A model generated the notes under the pieces. The model did not search any database, was not told the origin of the DNA, and worked only from the letters and a program-made list of their open reading frames with translations. Below are positions 1 to 5,431 of a DNA stretch of 5,960 nucleotides, piece by piece. The stretch lies in assembly GCA_041740675.1 (NCBI GenBank), contig JBGSLN010000089.1, positions 1-5,960 of the forward strand. Direction: 5' to 3'. Position 1 is the first letter of the stretch. The number at the start of each line of letters is the position of its first letter. The translations under genes and the position numbers were made by a program. This DNA is from JBGSLN01 sp041740675 (GTDB lineage Bacteria > Pseudomonadota > Gammaproteobacteria > JBGSLN01).

Positions 1-68
1 TTTTTTTAATTGATATTTTCTATGTAGTGACAATATTATAATTAATTGAACGATCAGTTAACTACAAG

Positions 69-86
69 TTGTTATTTTGATAACAA
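69..86. promoter_or_regulatory. 18-bp dyad, possible operator over the prmC promoter
   Basis: TTGTTAT (69-75) and ATAACAA (80-86) are perfect 7-base inverted repeats around a TTTG spacer. TACA at 63-66 and TGTA at 87-90 add a further, slightly offset complementary pair. The dyad covers the -35 element and the start of the spacer of the candidate promoter, where a repressor would block RNA polymerase. No regulator gene in the window can be assigned to it. It could equally form a weak AT-rich hairpin in a transcript from upstream, and no T-run follows, so it is not a terminator. Confidence 0.35.
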
Positions 87-97
87 TGTAATATACT
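69..97 (+). promoter_or_regulatory. Candidate sigma70 promoter for prmC
   Basis: A TTGTTA hexamer at 69-74 (4 of 6 matches to TTGACA) lies exactly 17 bases before TATACT at 92-97 (5 of 6 matches to TATAAT). Initiation would fall near 103-105, giving a leader of about 50 bases before the prmC ATG at 156. The match is read by eye. In AT-rich DNA such pairs also arise by chance, but the spacing is ideal and this is the best pair in the leader. Another -10-like hexamer, TATAAT at 37-42, has no -35 at good spacing. Confidence 0.4.
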
Positions 98-155
98 CAG
101 AACTGGTATCCAGCTCGCTATTGTCCTGACCATTTGGTAATCACCTTAACACAGA

Positions 156-998
156 ATGAAAATAAAAAAACTTCTTGCTCAGGCATTGCTACAGCTTGAA
201 AATATCTCAGACTCACCGCGACTTGATGGTGAGTTATTGTTATGCCATGTGTTGAATAAATCAAAAATATTTTTATATACTGATCCAAATTATAGGCTAA
301 GTACAGCCGAGATAAGCATTTTTCAGAATTTACTGCAGCAACGGTTACAAGGAAAACCTATAGCTTATATTGTAGGCAAACAAGCGTTTTGGACCTTTGA
401 ATTAAAGGTCACCCCTGATGTATTAATTCCTCGACCAGAAACAGAATTCGTGATTGAAGCAATTTTAAGATTATTGCCAAGTGATCAAGTTTGCCAAGTG
501 GTTGATTTAGGAACCGGATCGGGTGCGATTGCAATTGCATTGGCACTTGAAAGGCCCTTATGGCAGATAACTGCGGTTGATATTTCTGAAGCAGCGCTTG
601 CAGTAGCGAAAGAAAATGCTATTATTTTAGGCGTAAAAACAATTAGATTTCTACATGGAAGTTGGTTTGAACCATTAGAAAAAAAAACATACGATGGTAT
701 CGTAGCAAACCCTCCTTACATTGCTGAAAATGATGCAGAGTTGGTTGAAAATGTTCGGAAGTTTGAACCTAAGATTGCGCTTATTTCTGGCAAGACAGGA
801 TTGGAATGTATTGAGACAATTGCTAAAACAGCAAAAATATATTTGAAATCTGTGGGTTATTTAGTGTTTGAACATGGCTACCGGCAAGCAGAGGCAATTC
901 AACAATTGCTGGAAAAAGAAGGTTATCAACAAATCATATCAACTAGGGATTATTCAAATTTAACAAGGGTAATAACTGCGCAGACACATTTTTCTTGA
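156..998 (+). CDS. prmC: Peptide chain release factor N5-glutamine methyltransferase PrmC (HemK)
   Basis: This cytoplasmic enzyme uses S-adenosylmethionine to methylate the side-chain amide of the GGQ glutamine in release factors RF1 and RF2, which speeds peptide release. The 280 residues match the usual length (about 277 in E. coli). A small N-terminal helical domain (about 1-75) is followed by the linker motif IPRPETE (91-97). Then comes the Rossmann-type methyltransferase fold with motif I DLGTGSG (117-123), an acidic AdoMet-ribose position VD (141-142) and the catalytic NPPY (185-188). FEP (203-205), FEHG (238-241) and RDYSNLTRV (264-272) are further family signatures. An in-frame stop at 147-149 leaves ATG 156 as the first start, and its N-terminus aligns with E. 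coli PrmC. No clear Shine-Dalgarno precedes it. The prfA gene, which often sits directly upstream, is not visible within the preceding 155 bases. Confidence 0.96.
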   Translation: MKIKKLLAQALLQLENISDSPRLDGELLLCHVLNKSKIFLYTDPNYRLSTAEISIFQNLLQQRLQGKPIAYIVGKQAFWTFELKVTPDVLIPRPETEFVIEAILRLLPSDQVCQVVDLGTGSGAIAIALALERPLWQITAVDISEAALAVAKENAIILGVKTIRFLHGSWFEPLEKKTYDGIVANPPYIAENDAELVENVRKFEPKIALISGKTGLECIETIAKTAKIYLKSVGYLVFEHGYRQAEAIQQLLEKEGYQQIISTRDYSNLTRVITAQTHFS

Positions 999-1004
999 TA
1001 TAAT
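996..1004 (+). promoter_or_regulatory. Extended -10 promoter element for dksA
   Basis: The sequence TGATATAAT is a perfect extended -10 (TGN followed by TATAAT) and includes the TGA stop codon of prmC (996-998). No good -35 hexamer lies 16-18 bases upstream, which is typical of extended -10 promoters. Transcription would begin near 1010-1012, inside a perfect 10-base palindrome ATCTTAAGAT (1008-1017), leaving a dksA leader of about 45 bases. This would allow dksA to be transcribed independently of prmC. The call rests on sequence match only. Confidence 0.45.
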
Positions 1005-1043
1005 CTGATCTTAAGATAAAATCTCTCAATCACTCTCATTTAT

Positions 1044-1047
1044 GGAG
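1044..1047 (+). promoter_or_regulatory. Ribosome binding site GGAG deciding the dksA start
   Basis: GGAG at 1044-1047 is followed by two adjacent in-frame ATG codons, at 1052 and 1055. The gap is 4 bases to the first and 7 bases to the second, so the second is better spaced and is used here. The two options differ by a single methionine. Confidence 0.6.
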
Positions 1048-1054
1048 ATTTATG

Positions 1055-2038
1055 ATGGCGACCAAAATCAAAAAAGCACAAACTAAAGTTAAAAAAAGTC
1101 CAGTTAAAAAATCTAGTCCAGCTAAAAAAGTTGCCGTAAAAGCTGCATCAGCAAAAAAGAAGGTTGCAAAAACAACTAAACCAGCAGCAAAAAAAACAGC
1201 TGTGACAAAAAAAGTCGTGCTTAAAAAAGCAGCGCCAGTGAAAAAAAGTGTAACTGCAAAAAAGCCTATTGCTAAAAAAGCAACGATTGTTAAAAAAATT
1301 AATGCATCTACTAAAATTGCCACTGCTAAAAAAAGTCCAATCGTAAAAAAAACAGTAGCTCCTAAAAAAGCTATAGTCGCTACGAAAAAAGCAGTTACTA
1401 CAACTACAAAAACAAGTGCAAAAAAACCAGTAGAGAAAAAACCAAATTTAAAAATTGTCGTTAGTAATAAAGAAAAGATACAGCCAAGTACAAAAATTAT
1501 AACAACACATAAAGCGGCAGAAAAATCAAAGACAACTGCAAATATAGAATCAATAGAAAAAGGTGTAAAGAAAAGAATTATGGAGTCGTTAGAAGTAAAA
1601 CCATTTAAACCATCAGCAGCAGGATTATTTGGCGTACTGCCTTATGAAGAAAACCCTGGTGAAGAATATATGAATGAAGCGCAAAAGAATCATTTTAGAG
1701 AAATTTTGCAGCGTTGGAAAAAGGAGTTAATGGAAGAAGTTGATAGAACTAAAACACATATGCAACAAGATGGTGCTACTCGTCATCCAGACCCAAGTGA
1801 TAACGCTACTCAAGAAGAAGAGTTTAGTTTGGAATTACGTACGCGTGATCGTGAGCGTAAATTAATCAAGAAAATTGATGAAGCTTTAGAACGGATTGAT
1901 CAAGATGATTATGGCTATTGTGATGCGTGTGGTATTGAAATAGGTATTCGTCGTTTAGAAGCACGTCCTACTGCAGAAATGTGTATTGATTGTAAAACTC
2001 TTGATGAAATCAAAGAAAAACAAACGCGGGGTGGCTGA
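1055..2038 (+). CDS. dksA: RNA polymerase-binding transcription factor DksA with lysine-rich H1-like N-terminal extension
   Basis: DksA enters the secondary channel of RNA polymerase and, with ppGpp, reprograms initiation at stringent-response promoters. The protein has 327 residues, against about 151 in E. coli. Residues 1-129 are a low-complexity tail of AKK, VKK and PKK repeats, with 44 Lys, one acidic residue and no Arg, resembling bacterial histone-H1-like proteins. Residues 130-175 are a less basic linker. From Met176 onward (152 residues) there is a complete canonical DksA. It contains GVLPYEENPGEEYMNEAQ (193-210), a coiled coil with tip motif DPSDNAT that keeps D246, D249 and A251 (E. 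coli D71, D74, A76), then QEEEFSLELR. A Cys4 zinc finger follows (C289, C292, C310, C313), with the E. coli spacing of 17 residues between pairs. The tip loop has one residue more than E. coli. Similar basic extensions occur, from memory, in some other gammaproteobacterial DksA proteins. The core identity is certain; the tail's role is unknown. Confidence 0.95.
   Translation: MATKIKKAQTKVKKSPVKKSSPAKKVAVKAASAKKKVAKTTKPAAKKTAVTKKVVLKKAAPVKKSVTAKKPIAKKATIVKKINASTKIATAKKSPIVKKTVAPKKAIVATKKAVTTTTKTSAKKPVEKKPNLKIVVSNKEKIQPSTKIITTHKAAEKSKTTANIESIEKGVKKRIMESLEVKPFKPSAAGLFGVLPYEENPGEEYMNEAQKNHFREILQRWKKELMEEVDRTKTHMQQDGATRHPDPSDNATQEEEFSLELRTRDRERKLIKKIDEALERIDQDDYGYCDACGIEIGIRRLEARPTAEMCIDCKTLDEIKEKQTRGG
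1070..1441 (+). repeat. Low-complexity A-tract array encoding the lysine-rich tail of DksA
   Basis: Within dksA, 18 runs of six or more adenines occur on the coding strand in 372 bases. Two are A8 (1189-1196 and 1345-1352). They come from repeated AAA-AAR lysine codons in degenerate AKK-type repeats, commonly 15-18 bases apart from run start to run start. The unit is irregular in both sequence and spacing, so this is a degenerate coding repeat rather than a clean tandem array. Such runs are potential sites of polymerase slippage and of replication-driven length change. Confidence 0.75.
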
Positions 2039-2164
2039 TACGAGAATGATACTTTACGCATATGAGTTTTCCGAGAAGTAGCTAAGTTTACTGCGTATCA
2101 ATATATACTTGTAGCAGTTTGAATTATCTCTTTGTTTATAAATAAAAATGAAATGAGAAGAGTA

Positions 2165-3040
2165 ATGGATATTATTCAAGAACTTGCATGGAAACAATGG
2201 GAACAAACGTATACAGAAGCTGATTGTAATAAAGCGATGAACGCTTTAGAAAACGGCAGATTGATTTTTTATCCAAAGCTTGCGTTTGACTTGCTTCCTA
2301 CAGAGAAAGTTTTTTTATCTGATAAATATTCAGATGGAAAATCTAAAAATATTAGCTACGATATAAAAACAAATAAGTTACGTGGGGTTAATTGTTCTCC
2401 TGAAGAAGAAAAATTGTTAAGTGCAATGATGCAGCGATTTAATAAAAATGCCACGTTATTAATATCACAATTATTACCAGAATATGTACCTCATTTGCAA
2501 GTTGCAAGAACAAGTTATCGGCCAGTCGAGATTATAGGTAGGAAAACTTCTTATAAGAAAGATGACACACGATTGCATGTGGATGCATTTTCATCTAGCC
2601 CTAATCAAGGGAAACGAATATTACGAGTTTTTTCTAATATAAACCCAAATGGACAAGATCGTATTTGGAAGATTGGAGAACCTTTTGCACAGGTTGTAAA
2701 AAGATTTTTGCCTCAAATTAAAAAACCAATCATCAACGGCAAGTTATTACGTATGCTGAAAGTGACAAAAAGTTTACGCACCCACTATGATCATATAATG
2801 TTGCAATTGCATGATCGTATGAAAAAAGATTTAGATTATCAAAAAGAAGTTGAGCAAGTTACGGTTTGTTTTCCACCAGGTTCAACATGGATAGTAAAAA
2901 CTGATCATGTGTCACATGCAGCAACAGCAGGACAATTTTTATTAGAACAAACATTTTATTTACCTGTAGAAGGAATGGCAAATAGTGAGTTATCCCCCTT
3001 ACGAGTATTAGAAAAAATGACCCAGAAAAAATTAGCATAG
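2165..3040 (+). CDS. kdoO: Kdo 3-hydroxylase, Fe(II)/2-oxoglutarate-dependent (KdoO family)
   Basis: Characterised KdoO enzymes hydroxylate carbon 3 of the outer Kdo sugar of Kdo2-lipid A, converting it to Ko and altering the LPS inner core. I recognise the family from the overall pattern. RLHVDAF supplies the HxD iron ligands (H138, D140). A RVFSNINPNGQDRIWKIGEP block follows at about 154-173. The C-terminal block DHVSHAATAGQFLLEQTFYLP supplies the third ligand, most likely H251, with H248 as the alternative. The length of 291 residues fits my recollection of the family. ATG 2165 is chosen because the purine-rich GAGAAG at 2155-2160 lies 4 bases before it. In-frame TTG 2132 and ATG 2153 lack a Shine-Dalgarno. 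A TATACT hexamer at 2104-2109 is the only promoter-like element upstream and has no convincing -35. No other LPS gene is adjacent. The family call is fairly secure; activity on this organism's LPS is inferred. Confidence 0.82.
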   Translation: MDIIQELAWKQWEQTYTEADCNKAMNALENGRLIFYPKLAFDLLPTEKVFLSDKYSDGKSKNISYDIKTNKLRGVNCSPEEEKLLSAMMQRFNKNATLLISQLLPEYVPHLQVARTSYRPVEIIGRKTSYKKDDTRLHVDAFSSSPNQGKRILRVFSNINPNGQDRIWKIGEPFAQVVKRFLPQIKKPIINGKLLRMLKVTKSLRTHYDHIMLQLHDRMKKDLDYQKEVEQVTVCFPPGSTWIVKTDHVSHAATAGQFLLEQTFYLPVEGMANSELSPLRVLEKMTQKKLA

Positions 3041-3066
3041 CTGCTCTCAGAGGAACGTATTTTCTT

Positions 3067-3106
3067 AAACCCTAAGATGCGCTAGCGACGAGGGGCTTCC
3101 TTTTAT
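3067..3106 (+). terminator. Weak possible terminator after kdoO
   Basis: CCCT at 3070-3073 can pair with AGGG at 3091-3094, enclosing the 8-base palindrome CGCTAGCG (3080-3087). An imperfect T-rich stretch (CTTCCTTTTATT) follows. The stem is short and the loop long, so this is at best a weak intrinsic terminator. It is the only hairpin plus T-run in the 147-base gap between kdoO and gshA. Confidence 0.2.
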
Positions 3107-3177
3107 TAATTTGAATACCTACAAACTTTAGTGTGCGACGAGTCTATTCACATTGATTTTTTATTTTCTTTCATGTT

Positions 3178-3181
3178 GGAG
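3178..3181 (+). promoter_or_regulatory. Ribosome binding site GGAG deciding the gshA start
   Basis: GGAG lies 6 bases before ATG 3188, an ideal spacing. This favours ATG 3188 over the in-frame GTG 3131 and ATG 3173, neither of which has a comparable site. The 19 residues that the GTG would add do not resemble the family N-terminus. Confidence 0.75.
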
Positions 3182-3187
3182 ATCAAA

Positions 3188-4468
3188 ATGTCTATTGCTA
3201 CTATTCCTCATTTGAAGATTGCTGCTAAGGGGCCATTACAGGCTTTAGAGAAAAATATTTTATGTAATCAAATTAAAATCGAAGCTTGGTTTCGAAATCA
3301 ATGGCAAAAATCTCCACCACCATTTTATTGCTCTGTAGATTTGCGTAATGCAGGGTATAAAGTGGCTCCCGTTGATACCAATTTATTTCCAGCGGGATTT
3401 AATAATATTAGTAAAGAATTTTTACCTTTATGTGTTCAAGCCGCACAAGAAACTATAGAACGCTTAATGCCAGTTTGTTCTAAAATTTTATTAGTACCTG
3501 AGAATCATAGTCGTAATATGTTTTATTTTGAAAATGTAGCTGCGGTCAAAAATATTTTAGAAATGGCAGGGTATGAAGTGAGATTAGGTAGATTGCCTGA
3601 AAAAGATGATGTGGTAGATGAGATTGAGTTACCTTCTGGTGTAATTTTAAAATTTGAACAAATTCAAAGAACTGATGATCATGTGCATTTGAGTGACTAT
3701 AAACCGTGTTTTATTCTATTAAATCATGATTTATCTGAAGGGGTTCCTGAAATATTGAAAGGTATTAAACAAAAGTTATTGCCGCCTTTATCCTTGGGTT
3801 GGGCAAATCGTTTGAAGTCTGAACATTTTCGAATTTATCAAGAAGTATGTGAAGAGTTCGCTTCGTTAATTAGTATTGATTCTTGGTGGATTAATCCATT
3901 CTATCGTCGTTGTGAAGAAGTTAATTTTATGGAGCGAGGTGGCGAGCAATGTCTGGAAAAGCATGCAACAGAATTATTTGCACAAATCCAGGCAAAATAT
4001 GATGAATATAAAATCGAACAAAAGCCATTCATTGTGATAAAGGCAGATGCAGGAACCTATGGCATGGGAATTATGATGATTGATGATCCAAAACAAATGT
4101 ATGATTTAAATCGAAAGCAACGAAAGAAAATGACTGCAACTAAGGGTGGGAAAGCAATCAATAAAGTGATTATTCAAGAAGGTGTTTTTAGTGTGGAAAC
4201 TGTAAATAATCATGTGGCTGAGCCGGTAATTTATATGATAGGAAAACACGTGATTGGTGGATTTTATCGAATTCACAAAGATAAACAAGCCAATGAAAAT
4301 TTGAATGCTCCAGGGATGCATTTCGAATCGCTAGCGTTTGTTGAACCATGTAATATGCCTGATCCAAAACAAACAAAAGAGTGTGATATTAATCGGTTTT
4401 ATACTTACGGTGTAATTGCGCGATTGGCATTATTAGCAGCAGCAAGAGAAAATTATGAGATCAAATAA
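3188..4468 (+). CDS. gshA: Glutamate-cysteine ligase, T. ferrooxidans-type GshA (PF08886/TIGR02049 family)
   Basis: This enzyme would catalyse the first step of glutathione synthesis, ATP-dependent joining of L-glutamate gamma-carboxyl to L-cysteine, in the cytoplasm. The 426-residue protein does not resemble E. coli GshA. It matches the separate proteobacterial family first named from Thiobacillus ferrooxidans. Signatures are PVDTNLFPAGFNN (61-73), VPENHSRN (103-110), LLNHDLSEG (177-185) and LGWANRLKSEHF (203-214). Further on are the glycine-rich KADAGTYGMGI (285-295), IQEGVFSVE (329-337), GGFYRIH (357-363) and NLNAPGMHFE (371-380). The last 14 bases overlap gshB, which supplies the second pathway step and strongly supports the assignment. 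I found no convincing promoter in the 147-base gap upstream. Assignment of individual residues to ATP or substrate binding is not attempted. Confidence 0.92.
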   Translation: MSIATIPHLKIAAKGPLQALEKNILCNQIKIEAWFRNQWQKSPPPFYCSVDLRNAGYKVAPVDTNLFPAGFNNISKEFLPLCVQAAQETIERLMPVCSKILLVPENHSRNMFYFENVAAVKNILEMAGYEVRLGRLPEKDDVVDEIELPSGVILKFEQIQRTDDHVHLSDYKPCFILLNHDLSEGVPEILKGIKQKLLPPLSLGWANRLKSEHFRIYQEVCEEFASLISIDSWWINPFYRRCEEVNFMERGGEQCLEKHATELFAQIQAKYDEYKIEQKPFIVIKADAGTYGMGIMMIDDPKQMYDLNRKQRKKMTATKGGKAINKVIIQEGVFSVETVNNHVAEPVIYMIGKHVIGGFYRIHKDKQANENLNAPGMHFESLAFVEPCNMPDPKQTKECDINRFYTYGVIARLALLAAARENYEIK

Positions 4469-5405
4469 AATTGCTTTTGTTATTGATCCTATAGAAAAAT
4501 TAAATTTCAAAAAAGATAGCTCACTCGCAATGATGCTTGAAGCACAGAATCGAAGCCGGGATGTATTTATTATCCTGCAAAATGATTTATATATTGTGAA
4601 TGGTCAAGCATTTGCAAGCGCTAGAAAAATCAAACTTAATTTTGATGCAATGCCATCGTATGAGGTTTCTGAGAGAGCTCCAAAAAAACTTACAGAGTTT
4701 TCAGTTATACTCATGCGTATAGACCCTCCGGTAAATTCAGATTATTTACACAGTACTTATGTATTAGATCTAGCAGAAAAAGCTGGCGTGTTAGTGTTAA
4801 ATAAACCTCAATCTATAAGAGATGCTAATGAAAAGATTTTTCTTTCCCATTTTCCTCAATGTGCAGTACCAACCATTTTTTCGATGGATCGAGATTTCAT
4901 AAAAGAGTTTATTAAAATAGAAAAACATGTTGTATTAAAACCTTTGGATGGGATGGGTGGGAAATCAGTTTTTGTGGTGAAAACAGAAGAGCCTAATTTG
5001 AATGTTATTCTAGAAACGCTCACCAAAAATTATTCTGAAATGATTACTGCACAACGATACATTCCAGAAATTACATATGGTGATAAACGAATTTTATTAA
5101 TCAATGGTGAACCTGTGCCATATGCGTTAGCAAGAATACCCGTCAGTGGTGATACACGAGGAAATTTAGCTGCAGGTGGTACAGGCAAAGTAGTCGAATT
5201 AACAGAAAGAGATTATTGGATTTGTGAGCAAGTTGCGCCAATTTTACAACAAAAAGGTTTAATTTTTGTTGGAATAGATGTCATAGGAGATTATTTAACA
5301 GAGATTAATGTTACCAGCCCAACCTGTCTTCGTGAAATTGAAGCAGTATCTGGTATTAATATTGCTGGGAAATTTTTTGATTATATTGATACTCTTCGCA
5401 TTTAA
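4455..5405 (+). CDS. gshB: Glutathione synthetase
   Basis: GshB is a cytoplasmic ATP-grasp ligase that adds glycine to gamma-glutamylcysteine, completing glutathione. The 316 residues match the E. coli length and align end to end with it. The N-terminal domain carries DP (11-12), KKDSS (19-23) and LMRIDPP (86-92), and NKPQSIRDANEK (116-127) leads into the central domain. The ATP-grasp part has LKPLDGMGG (161-169), GDKRILLINGEPVPYALARI (209-228) and GDTRGNLAAGG (232-242). FVGIDVIG (271-278) and TEINVTSPTCLREIE (282-296) close the active site. No key motif is missing. ATG 4455 lies inside the end of gshA (14-base overlap, different frame), with only a partial Shine-Dalgarno (AAGAGA, 4444-4449). 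Translation is therefore probably coupled to gshA. Confidence 0.97.
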   Translation: MRSNKIAFVIDPIEKLNFKKDSSLAMMLEAQNRSRDVFIILQNDLYIVNGQAFASARKIKLNFDAMPSYEVSERAPKKLTEFSVILMRIDPPVNSDYLHSTYVLDLAEKAGVLVLNKPQSIRDANEKIFLSHFPQCAVPTIFSMDRDFIKEFIKIEKHVVLKPLDGMGGKSVFVVKTEEPNLNVILETLTKNYSEMITAQRYIPEITYGDKRILLINGEPVPYALARIPVSGDTRGNLAAGGTGKVVELTERDYWICEQVAPILQQKGLIFVGIDVIGDYLTEINVTSPTCLREIEAVSGINIAGKFFDYIDTLRI

Positions 5406-5431
5406 GTTTTCGTGTTTCAACAAAAAATTTC
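5369..5431. repeat. 11-base perfect inverted repeat across the convergent gene ends
   Basis: GAAATTTTTTG (5369-5379) and CAAAAAATTTC (5421-5431) are perfect reverse complements separated by 41 bases. The left arm is in the last codons of gshB and the right arm in the last codons of the minus-strand gene, with the 11-base intergenic gap between them. The arms are almost entirely A/T, so any RNA stem would be weak. It might help end transcription from both sides, or be a composition effect. Confidence 0.3.

Noticed and set aside
69..90. Resemblance of the right half of the dyad (GATAACAAT) to the lac operator
   Set aside because: Only one half-site matches, no LacI-family gene is present, and prmC is not a sugar gene, so it is most likely coincidence.
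1036..1323. Minus-strand open frame of 95 codons, Phe/Ala/Val-rich, looking like a membrane protein
   Set aside because: It is the antisense of the Lys-rich DksA tail: AAA lysine codons read as TTT phenylalanine. It has no family pattern, and the plus-strand gene is certain.
1070..1441. CRISPR-like or true tandem repeat array
   Set aside because: The repeat unit is degenerate and irregularly spaced, it is in frame with Lys-rich coding sequence, and there are no unique spacers.
2046..2081. 11-codon open frame (MILYAYEFSEK) after dksA as a leader peptide
   Set aside because: It is too short to distinguish from chance, and no attenuator-type hairpin with a T-run follows.
2132..2164. N-terminal extension of KdoO from TTG 2132 or ATG 2153
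   Set aside because: There is no ribosome binding site for either, while ATG 2165 follows a purine-rich GAGAAG stretch.
3131..3187. N-terminal extension of GshA from GTG 3131
   Set aside because: It has no Shine-Dalgarno and does not resemble the family N-terminus, whereas ATG 3188 has GGAG at 6 bases.
4106..4376. Two overlapping minus-strand open frames of 62 and 71 codons
   Set aside because: They lie wholly inside gshA, opposite conserved GshA motifs, and show no recognisable protein pattern.
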